A stretch of DNA of 44,898 nt. Origin: an uncultured Lachnospiraceae bacterium (GTDB taxonomy: Bacteria; Bacillota; Clostridia; Lachnospirales; Lachnospiraceae). The stretch covers positions 1 to 44,898 of the forward strand of contig CAMWLG010000024.1 of NCBI GenBank assembly GCA_947175035.1, written 5' to 3'. Positions 15,352 through 21,828 of the stretch are shown piece after piece. Positions within the stretch are counted from its first letter, which is position 1. Each line of letters begins with the position of its first letter. The notes beneath the pieces are model-generated. The model was not told the DNA's origin and searched no databases. It worked only from the letters and a program-made list of their open reading frames with translations. Both the position numbers and the translations under genes were made by a program.

Positions 15352-16230
15352 ATGCACTTTGTGACATCAAAAGGAATCTTATCTTCAAATAATGGAATGA
15401 ATTTATATCGTGGCTGTTCCCACGGGTGTATTTACTGCGACTCCAGAAGTAAATGCTATCATATAGAACACGATTTTGAAGATATCGAAGTGAAAGAAAA
15501 TGCCATTGATCTATTAGAGCACGCACTTACACATAAACGGAAAAAGTGCATGATAGGCACAGGCTCTATGACAGACCCATACATTCCTCTGGAAATGGAA
15601 ATCGGGAATGTCAGAAAAGCCCTGCAGTTAATATATGAGCATGGGTTTGGATTTACTGTCATTACAAAATCCAACCGCATTTTACGTGATTTGGATCTTT
15701 TGCAGAAAATAAACGAAAAGACCAAATGCGTTGTGCAAATGACATTGACTACTTACGATGAAAATTTGTGCAGAAAAATCGAACCGAATGTTTGCACGAC
15801 AAGGGAACGTTTTGAGGTCTTAAAGATACTCCGCGATGCAGGGATACCTACCGTTGTTTGGTTGACCCCCATTTTGCCTTTTATCAATGATACGGAAGAA
15901 AATATTTCTGGAATTTTAGATATGTGCATGGAAGCCAAAGTATATGGCATTATTTGTTTCGGCATGGGACTGACACTCCGCGAGGGGAATAGAGAGTATT
16001 TTTATAAGCAGTTAGACCGTCTGTTCCCCCACTTAAAAGAAAAATATATACGAACCTACGGAAATCAGTATGTAGTTGACAGTCCAAACAATCATCAACT
16101 GATGCAGTTATTTGATCAGAAATGCAGCACAGGAGGAATTGTGCATAACAATGATCAGATATTTCAGTATCTGCATACCTTTGAGGAGAAAGAGTTGACC
16201 ACACAATTAAGTCTTTGGGATATTACTTGA
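15352..16230 (+). CDS. SPL-family radical SAM protein
   Basis: The 292-residue enzyme carries the 4Fe-4S radical SAM motif CSHGCIYC (C-x3-C-x2-C) at about residues 22-29, after SSNNGMNLYRG. Then come a MIGTGSMTDPYIPLE segment and VITKSNRILRDLDLL, typical of the spore photoproduct lyase-like group of radical SAM proteins. The substrate of this non-sporulation subgroup is not known. AGGGGGAT lies 5 bases before ATG 15352; the frame could begin at 15328 but that would overlap the ClbS-like gene. The 3' end overlaps the convergent EamA gene by 8 bases. Confidence 0.9.
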   Translation: MHFVTSKGILSSNNGMNLYRGCSHGCIYCDSRSKCYHIEHDFEDIEVKENAIDLLEHALTHKRKKCMIGTGSMTDPYIPLEMEIGNVRKALQLIYEHGFGFTVITKSNRILRDLDLLQKINEKTKCVVQMTLTTYDENLCRKIEPNVCTTRERFEVLKILRDAGIPTVVWLTPILPFINDTEENISGILDMCMEAKVYGIICFGMGLTLREGNREYFYKQLDRLFPHLKEKYIRTYGNQYVVDSPNNHQLMQLFDQKCSTGGIVHNNDQIFQYLHTFEEKELTTQLSLWDIT

Positions 16231-17086
16231 TTTCATTCCACAATGTGAAACCCAAGATTAAAATGCCACCAAGTACCTGCAGGACAGTCATGCTTTCTCC
16301 CAAAATCAAAACAGATACAAGAACAGCCACCAGCGGGTCGATATAGCTCAATATTGCGGCTTTCTGCCCTGGAAGCTCCTTGAGAGAGGAAAAATACAAA
16401 CAGTAGGTCACTCCTGTATGCACAAGACCTACAATCAGCAGACAAACCCAGCCTGTACCGTCAAGATTGGAAATTGTGATTCCGCTTGTAAGTCCCACAT
16501 AGGGAATCAGCACAAAAATTGCGGCAAGAAACTGTAAAAATGTTCTGTGGATACCTTCGACCTTCTTAATAAACTTATTGAGTAAAATAACCGTCGCATA
16601 GAAACAGGCAGCTCCCAGACCAAAAAGGATGCCGATAAAGTGATTGTTCCCGACCGACAGATCTCCAAGACCTGTGATCAATACAATACCAAGTGTGGAC
16701 ATAAAGAAGCATACCCACTGCTTTGCTTTCATCTTTTCCTTAAATAAAATAGGACAAGCCACCGTCACGATCACCGGAGCAAAATAATAACTGAGAGTCG
16801 CAACGGAAACCGTAGTGTACTTATAAGCTTCAAAGAGCAATATCCAATTAAAGCCCATAGCCACACCTGACAACAAAAGAAGAGGGATGTCTTTTCTGAT
16901 TTCCCTGAATGGAATTTTTTGTTTTGTGATACACAAAAAAGCTGCTATCAGCAATGCCGCAAGAATGGCTCGGTACAGAGCAAGCTCACCGGAAGATACA
17001 GAAATATTTCTCACAAAAAGACCAAGTGTGCCAAATACCGTCATTGAAATGATGAGCATGATTCTTGGATTCATAAGACGTTTCAT
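16223..17086 (-). CDS. EamA/DMT-family transporter
   Basis: The 287-residue protein has ten predicted membrane helices arranged as two EamA repeats (about 8-135 and 148-285), with family landmarks such as PVIVTVACPILFKEKM in the first half and YIDPLVAVLVSVLILGE in the second. DMT permeases export or import small metabolites such as amino acids; the substrate cannot be told from sequence. GAGGA lies about 12 bases before ATG 17086. Its last codons overlap the end of the radical SAM gene tail-to-tail. Confidence 0.92.
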   Translation of the reverse strand: MKRLMNPRIMLIISMTVFGTLGLFVRNISVSSGELALYRAILAALLIAAFLCITKQKIPFREIRKDIPLLLLSGVAMGFNWILLFEAYKYTTVSVATLSYYFAPVIVTVACPILFKEKMKAKQWVCFFMSTLGIVLITGLGDLSVGNNHFIGILFGLGAACFYATVILLNKFIKKVEGIHRTFLQFLAAIFVLIPYVGLTSGITISNLDGTGWVCLLIVGLVHTGVTYCLYFSSLKELPGQKAAILSYIDPLVAVLVSVLILGESMTVLQVLGGILILGFTLWNEIK

Positions 17087-17120
17087 AGATAACTGTCCTC
17101 TAAAATTTTTCCATAGTAAT

Positions 17121-17858
17121 TTATTTCAGCGCATGGCTTAGGCTGTTCGGCACCCCTCTCGGTCCGCGCACGGCATAAATACCATAATCTTCTTTCAATT
17201 TGTTAAAAGAAAACTGTTCCGGATCATACTTTCGCAAAAGTTTAATCTTCATCGACTTGGTGATGGTCAGGTTTTTGTCCTGATAATCATAAGGAATATC
17301 CACCTCCACGGCTTTGCACTTGTAGAGGATTGCAGCTACGGGAGCTCCCATATATATGAAAATCGTATCGCCAACCTTAACACTGCTGCTCTGTTTCCAA
17401 TGGATGGTATCCGACTTTTCAAAGGCTTGTTCCACATCATAAAACTTGGGATTCGCCGGAATGATCCATTCCTTCGGTGGACGGATTTTCTCCTTCTTTT
17501 TCTTAGATGCAGTCGCCGTAAAGCTTACATCAATCAAATCATAGACCTTATCCTCCTCCACCGTGCCGTCCAAAAGCACCGTGATCCAATGCTCCTTATT
17601 CATATGGTAAGCAGGAAAGATTCCCTCCTGACGTATCAGTATATCACGAAACATCATATCGTCAATTTTAAGATTGATCACATCCACATATCCGTATCCC
17701 GAAAGCCCCAGCTTCTCTTTTCCTACACTCATTACCAGAGCAAACCACTTTTTATTGTCACTGTGTCGAAAAACGGCATTGCTGTCATATTTTGCCCAAG
17801 GATATTCTGGAGAAGTTTTATATTTCTTTTTGATATAAGTAAAAACCGTTTCCCGCAT
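17121..17858 (-). CDS. MmcQ/YjbR domain fused to an EVE-like PUA-fold domain
   Basis: Residues 1-117 are an MmcQ/YjbR (CyaY-fold) domain, recognised by YPWAKYDSNAVFRHSDNKKW, LKIDDMMFRDILIRQEGIFP and MNKEHWITVLL. After a Lys-rich linker, residues about 128-240 read as an EVE-type PUA-like domain (WIIPANPKFYD, VKVGDTIFIYMGAP, ILYKCKAVEVDIP). EVE/PUA-like folds bind modified bases in DNA or RNA, and YjbR is described as DNA-binding-like, so a nucleic-acid modification reader is the inference. AGGGGAT before ATG 17858 overlaps the end of the Nudix gene, 3 bases upstream, which points to cotranscription. Confidence 0.85.
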   Translation of the reverse strand: MRETVFTYIKKKYKTSPEYPWAKYDSNAVFRHSDNKKWFALVMSVGKEKLGLSGYGYVDVINLKIDDMMFRDILIRQEGIFPAYHMNKEHWITVLLDGTVEEDKVYDLIDVSFTATASKKKKEKIRPPKEWIIPANPKFYDVEQAFEKSDTIHWKQSSSVKVGDTIFIYMGAPVAAILYKCKAVEVDIPYDYQDKNLTITKSMKIKLLRKYDPEQFSFNKLKEDYGIYAVRGPRGVPNSLSHALK

Positions 17859-17861
17859 CTT

Positions 17862-18473
17862 TTATCCCCTTTGTGCCAGCAGCCACGCCATGATGTGAAC
17901 CGCCTGTTGGAAATTGCCTTTGTCAATCATGTCTTCGATCTCATCTGCAGAATATTTCCTGACATTCAGGAACTCTGTCTCATCCAGATTCTGATCCCCG
18001 AACTTGCGGCAGTTTCTTGCCATGAAAATATGCGCGTAATTGTCTGCTATGGTGGCATTGGAAGGCACCGTCAACAGGAAGCTCCAATCCTCCGACACAT
18101 ATCCGGTCTCCTCAAGAAGCTCTCTTTTGGCGGCTTCCAGCGCATCCTCTGCCGCCGACGAGCCACGTCCCGATCCATACTCCCTGCCATCCGTTCGCTC
18201 AATCCCTCCCGCGGGAAATTCCGTCGTCACTTCTTTGATCCCATGGCGGAACTGACGGACGCAGAGATAATTCCCGTCCTCATCCGATGCCACGATCACC
18301 ACATAGTCTCTGCGGCTGTAACTGTAATAGGGCTCAAACTCACTCCCGTCCGGGAACCGGTAAGCGGAACGCCTGAAATCAATCCATTGATCCTGCACAA
18401 TATGCTCCGTGCGGATTTCCTCCCATATCAAATTTTCATTGTTTTCCGTTGATTCTAATATTTTTGTTGCCAT
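17862..18473 (-). CDS. Nudix hydrolase, ADP-ribose pyrophosphatase-like
   Basis: The 203-residue protein has an N-terminal beta domain (RTEHIVQDQWIDFRRSAYRF), the ADP-ribose pyrophosphatase-type FPAGGIE, and a Nudix box core EDALEAAKRELLEETGY at about 112-128. The spacing between the GG and the box is stretched by a Gly/Ser/Arg-rich insertion. Likely substrates are NDP-sugars or ADP-ribose. ATG 18473 has GAGGT upstream; the frame could start at 18488. It is 3 bases from the YjbR-EVE gene, so the pair is one unit. Confidence 0.9.
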   Translation of the reverse strand: MATKILESTENNENLIWEEIRTEHIVQDQWIDFRRSAYRFPDGSEFEPYYSYSRRDYVVIVASDEDGNYLCVRQFRHGIKEVTTEFPAGGIERTDGREYGSGRGSSAAEDALEAAKRELLEETGYVSEDWSFLLTVPSNATIADNYAHIFMARNCRKFGDQNLDETEFLNVRKYSADEIEDMIDKGNFQQAVHIMAWLLAQRG

Positions 18474-18527
18474 AGATTTACCTCGCATATTAAATTCAAT
18501 TCGTAACAGGAAATCTGCCTGCGATGT

Positions 18528-19244
18528 CTACACATAAAACTCCTTGCCATCGTCTAAGCGATAGCATGACATTTTTCCACCGCTCTCTCTAAATCCTGCA
18601 CCGGTATCTATGCACATATATTTTTCTGTATGTACCATCTTGCAGGAAGCATCTTCATTCAGACGCATAACGGGAACATGCCCCACAACGACATAATAGT
18701 CCATCTTCTTGATTTGACTCCACGGCATATAGTGAATATCGTTTGAAACCAAATATTGAAATTCGTCGTTGGCAACAGCCATTTTGATGGATTCCTCCAC
18801 GTCCAGTTTGTTGTCAGCTTCAACAATATGATCCGCATCCAAACCGGAGTGTGTCAGTAATAAAGTTTTATCCGCTGTGGAAATAATCTGATAGAATGGC
18901 AGTCCGCAGAGAAAGGTCTTTAGTTCTTCTCTTTGGGAGGAACTCAATTCATTGATTTCCATCAGCGTCTGCCTTCCTCCCCATAAGATCCACTGTCTTG
19001 GGTCTAACGAACCTTGCAGATACATTTGTGCGAACAATTCATGATTGCCTTTGATTAGAAGCATCTTTCCTGCATCAATGTATTTTCTGACATAATCGAG
19101 CAGCTTAAGGTTTTCACTTCCTCTATCTAAAACATCTCCCAGAACATACATAAAGTCTTTGTCAGGGTCGAACTTTATGAGATTCAGTAATTTCAGGAAA
19201 TGCCTGAAATCCCCGTGCAAGTCACTTGTGAGATAAATTGCCAT
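18528..19244 (-). CDS. PPP-family metallophosphoesterase
   Basis: The 238-residue protein carries the calcineurin-like metal motifs in order: SDLHGDF (Asp8, His10), VLGDVLDRGSEN and LLIKGNHELF, then a His in LTHSGLDAD and VVGHVPVM. This is the bacterial serine/threonine phosphatase or Ap4A-hydrolase type arrangement (PrpE/ApaH-like). The start at 19244 has AAGGAGT upstream; an earlier in-frame ATG at 19277 overlaps the preceding gene. It follows the 129-residue hypothetical gene by 25 bases on the same strand and may be cotranscribed with it. Confidence 0.9.
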   Translation of the reverse strand: MAIYLTSDLHGDFRHFLKLLNLIKFDPDKDFMYVLGDVLDRGSENLKLLDYVRKYIDAGKMLLIKGNHELFAQMYLQGSLDPRQWILWGGRQTLMEINELSSSQREELKTFLCGLPFYQIISTADKTLLLTHSGLDADHIVEADNKLDVEESIKMAVANDEFQYLVSNDIHYMPWSQIKKMDYYVVVGHVPVMRLNEDASCKMVHTEKYMCIDTGAGFRESGGKMSCYRLDDGKEFYV

Positions 19245-19269
19245 GATGCGGACTCCTTCTTTGTGACCT

Positions 19270-19659
19270 TTAATCAATGGATCCGGTATAAGTAACCCAT
19301 AAGGCTCCCATTTGTTTTAGTTCTCTCTCCATATCCAACGATACCTTTGCATATAACTCGTTACTGATTCCCGGCATTCCGGGGATCTTATAGAATTGAT
19401 CCTGATAGACAAATTGGGTTCCTGCATTTTTTTCCGGACAACTCGGTACAAATGTCTCTTTGGCTTTTTCTGCATTCTCACGCCATCTCAATATAAATTC
19501 CTTGAGCTCCGGCACCAAGTTCTCTATGGACTCCTCACTGTATATTAGGTAAGGATCAAACCATGATTCAATGTCAATCCATATCGTCACACCCTCTTCC
19601 TTGAGTGAAACGGAAATATAGTCTTTATCGTCTGTGGGTTCCTTGTAAAGCACTGACAT
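19270..19659 (-). CDS. hypothetical protein, 129 residues
   Basis: ATG 19659 has AAAGGAGA nine bases upstream and is preferred over the longer frame from 19716. The soluble, acidic product begins MSVLYKEPTDDKDYISVSL and has a Trp-rich middle (IWIDIESWFDPYL) and a helical Glu/Lys segment. It has one CPEK cysteine and no membrane segment. I recognise no family. Size, acidity and position next to other small accessory genes resemble immunity-type proteins, but no toxin is present. Confidence 0.7.
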   Translation of the reverse strand: MSVLYKEPTDDKDYISVSLKEEGVTIWIDIESWFDPYLIYSEESIENLVPELKEFILRWRENAEKAKETFVPSCPEKNAGTQFVYQDQFYKIPGMPGISNELYAKVSLDMERELKQMGALWVTYTGSID

Positions 19660-19806
19660 AATGAATCTCCTTTCCATAAATGAAAATTGATCAACCATGT
19701 ATGTAACTATTACCATAATAATTATATCACAGATAAATAAGAGAGTTCAATTTTTATACTCCCTTTTCGGAAAAGTGTTCCCATTAACTACTCCACAAAC
19801 CGGAAT

Positions 19807-20055
19807 TTAAGCCGATGTACCCCATAAATATAAAATGTACTCGCTTTTCGTTTCTAATCCTAAGGTTTGATCATTCCATTTGGGCGGGATAACATTTACT
19901 GCTTTGATTACTGGGTCATATAGAATATTTACCTTTTCATTCATTGCGTCCAATCTTGATTTCATCCATGCTATATCATCAGCAGAAGCTGGTAAGTTAA
20001 CGCGATTTTTATACATTTCAGTCCAATGATCGTAAAATTCCTCATCTGATTCCAA
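19807..20055 (-). pseudogene. hypothetical small protein, probably frameshifted near its start
   Basis: The main frame encodes about 82 residues (core ESDEEFYDHWTEMYKNR, then VIPPKWNDQTLG) but has only a TTG at 20055 as possible start, with no ribosome site. Sixteen bases of sequence further upstream belong to another frame that starts with ATG at 20082 and reads MIAIDFGNF. That frame would join the main frame if the T5 tract at about 20056-20060 had six T. So either the gene carries a one-base loss in a homopolymer, or this is a sequencing error. The family is unknown. Confidence 0.5.
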
Positions 20056-20158
20056 AAATTTCCAAAATCAATTGCAATCATTAAATCAAATCATCTCCTC
20101 AAAATCCCGATTTATCAGTGTAATTATAATCTGTTTTCAGCAGATATACAATTTCAAA

Positions 20159-20434
20159 CTATCGTGCTCCGTCCATCCACGAACCATATGCTTGGCTTTC
20201 GATATATTCTATAGGTAAATGGTTGTATTCTTCTATTGTATTGCACAATCCACGGTCGTAATGAATACACAGACTGACTGTAGTTCCTTTTAAATAATAA
20301 GTATTAATCCGAATTTTATAGTGAGAATTATTAGGATCTATATAGATAATATATTGTTTATCACAATAACGGGATATTTGTGTTTTTGATTCCTTTATGA
20401 TATTGTCAGCAGAGATTTGAATAAAATCCTTCAT
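20159..20434 (-). CDS. hypothetical protein, 91 residues
   Basis: ATG 20434 has AAGGA nine bases upstream; the longer frame from 20539 overlaps the Doc-like gene and is unlikely. The product begins MKDFIQISADNIIKES and is rich in Tyr and Ile, with alternating pattern suggesting beta strands (YIIYIDPNNSHYKIRINTYY). No motif or family recognised. It follows the Doc-like gene on the same strand after 37 bases and could be part of its transcript. Confidence 0.6.
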   Translation of the reverse strand: MKDFIQISADNIIKESKTQISRYCDKQYIIYIDPNNSHYKIRINTYYLKGTTVSLCIHYDRGLCNTIEEYNHLPIEYIESQAYGSWMDGAR

Positions 20435-20471
20435 ACTTTTCGTCCTTTTCAAATCATGATTGTGTTTAGGC

Positions 20472-20780
20472 TCATTTTTGATGTTCAATGATCCATTGTA
20501 AGATTTCCTTTTCACCAATATCACCAGATGCCAATGCAAGAATTATATTACTTAATTCCTTTTGACTGTAAGACAATTCATATCCGTTTAATGCAAGAAA
20601 AACCAACATCACATGCGTACCGAGTCTTTTATTTCCGTCTAACATTGCATGATTTTTAACCAATCCAAAACAAAGCCGTGCTGCCTTTGCCTGAATGCTC
20701 GGATAAAGCTCCCTTCCTCCAGTAGCATTTATCAAACTTGCATGCATTTGTAATATTTGTTCTTTGCTCAAAACAATCAT
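20472..20780 (-). CDS. doc: Doc-family toxin with an internal deletion
   Basis: The 102-residue protein has the Fic/Doc catalytic motif HAMLDGNKRLG (His44, Asp48-Gly-Asn-Lys-Arg52) and the typical start MIVLSKEQILQMH and tail. Doc toxins are kinases that phosphorylate and inactivate EF-Tu. Homologues have about 125 residues. Here LINATGG (15-21) runs straight into RELYPSIQ, so about 23 residues usually lying there (an SDG-RDEGLLDSAL type helix region) are absent without frame disruption. The start overlaps the Phd gene by 4 bases (ATGA). Activity is doubtful because the missing helix is part of the core fold. Confidence 0.85.
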   Translation of the reverse strand: MIVLSKEQILQMHASLINATGGRELYPSIQAKAARLCFGLVKNHAMLDGNKRLGTHVMLVFLALNGYELSYSQKELSNIILALASGDIGEKEILQWIIEHQK

Positions 20781-21037
20781 TTCGCAAGAACCTCGTACGC
20801 TTCCATATTTTGTTTTATCAACCTCTCAGATATTGCAAAAACGTCTTCACTACTAGCAACCTTTTCTGCTTCTCTATTGGAGAAGTCTTCTACCTTGCTG
20901 AAATCTATGACCAAATATCTGGGTATGTTATTTTTCAAAATAACCGCCGTTCCATGTTCATCAACTACTTTGGTTACCTTTGAAAAATTTTGATTCGCTT
21001 CGGTAATTGAAATCATCGTGTTTGTATCTATTGTCAT
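20777..21037 (-). CDS. phd: Phd/YefM-family antitoxin
   Basis: The 86-residue protein has the antitoxin DNA-binding N-terminus (MISITEANQNFSKVTKVVDEHGTAVILKNNIPRYLVI split over residues 8-45) and a C-terminal helical part that in the family wraps the Doc toxin. It should repress its own promoter and neutralise Doc. GTGAGGTG precedes the ATG. It is first in the operon, overlaps doc by 4 bases, and has a promoter with a palindrome in its spacer at 21064-21092. Confidence 0.9.
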   Translation of the reverse strand: MTIDTNTMISITEANQNFSKVTKVVDEHGTAVILKNNIPRYLVIDFSKVEDFSNREAEKVASSEDVFAISERLIKQNMEAYEVLAK

Positions 21038-21063
21038 TTTATATGCACCTCACTTTCAACTAT

Positions 21064-21092
21064 ATTATATGCAAATTCTAGCTAGAAAACAA
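21064..21092 (-). promoter_or_regulatory. phd-doc promoter with operator palindrome
   Basis: On the minus strand TTGTTT and TATAAT are exactly 17 bases apart. The spacer contains the 12-base perfect palindrome TTCTAGCTAGAA (21076-21087), which touches the -35. Phd antitoxins bind short palindromes over their promoter, so this is the expected autoregulatory site. Confidence 0.75.
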
Positions 21093-21184
21093 CCTATTTC
21101 GTATTTTTTATGGAACTTCCAATCATTAACTCAGCAAATTCGGAGTGAACAATGTAATTATAATCTATTTGAAAAAGTACACAC

Positions 21185-21213
21185 TTGACAATATTCCACA
21201 AGTGGAATATACT
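21185..21213 (+). promoter_or_regulatory. padR promoter with operator filling the spacer
   Basis: A consensus TTGACA (21185-21190) and TATACT (21208-21213) are 17 bases apart. The spacer holds the perfect 9+9 dyad ATATTCCAC-AA-GTGGAATAT (21191-21210), which also overlaps the -10. A dimer bound here would block RNA polymerase. PadR proteins usually repress their own operon through such dyads, so this is probably the PadR operator. Confidence 0.8.
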
Positions 21214-21279
21214 AACGTAAAATAAACGCCGACTTATTGCCCGATCTCACAGGCAAGTCCGTGATATGGGGGTACATAA

Positions 21280-21828
21280 ATGTTAAAACATGGAATTTTG
21301 GGCTTGATAAATTATCGTGAAATGACCGGGTATGAGATTATGCGGACTTTCCGAGATTCCCTGAATTTTTTCTGGGAAGTGCAGACCAGTCAGATATACA
21401 GGGAACTGCAGACATTGGAAAGTAAGGGATGGGTTGATAAAACGGTTGTACCACAGCAGGGAAAGCCGGACAAGAATGTTTATTCCATCACAGAAGAAGG
21501 ACGGTGCGAACTGTTAAAATGGCTTGCGGACGACAATCCAAATCTGAATTCGCGCACCCCGCTTCTGATGAAAGTGTTTTTTATGGGGGAACAGAGCCGG
21601 GAAGAAAATATCCAATATTTCAAAGGGCTGAAATCATATTGCAGCATGTTTATGGAGAGTCTCACAGCCGTGCCGGAGTACATAGAAGAATATAGTTCGT
21701 ACATTGACGACAGGGAAAAAGCGCTGTACTGGAAGATGACGGTAGATTACGGACGAAGAAGTATGCAAATGTGCATGGAGTGGGCACAAAGCTGTATTGA
21801 ACAGATGGAAAGGATCGATCAAGAATGA
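21280..21828 (+). CDS. PadR-family transcriptional regulator
   Basis: The 182-residue protein has the PadR winged helix (residues 1-80: GLINYREMTGYEIMRTF, QTSQIYRELQTLESKGWVD, and wing segment GKPDKNVYSITEEG) and a C-terminal PadR-C/VirR-like dimerisation helix region (about 95-180). PadR repressors respond to small aromatic or toxic ligands and often control a neighbouring detoxification or export gene. The last codons overlap the next gene by ATGA, so the regulator and the flavodoxin-SCP2-membrane protein are translationally coupled. A perfect dyad lies in its promoter. Confidence 0.93.
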   Translation: MLKHGILGLINYREMTGYEIMRTFRDSLNFFWEVQTSQIYRELQTLESKGWVDKTVVPQQGKPDKNVYSITEEGRCELLKWLADDNPNLNSRTPLLMKVFFMGEQSREENIQYFKGLKSYCSMFMESLTAVPEYIEEYSSYIDDREKALYWKMTVDYGRRSMQMCMEWAQSCIEQMERIDQE

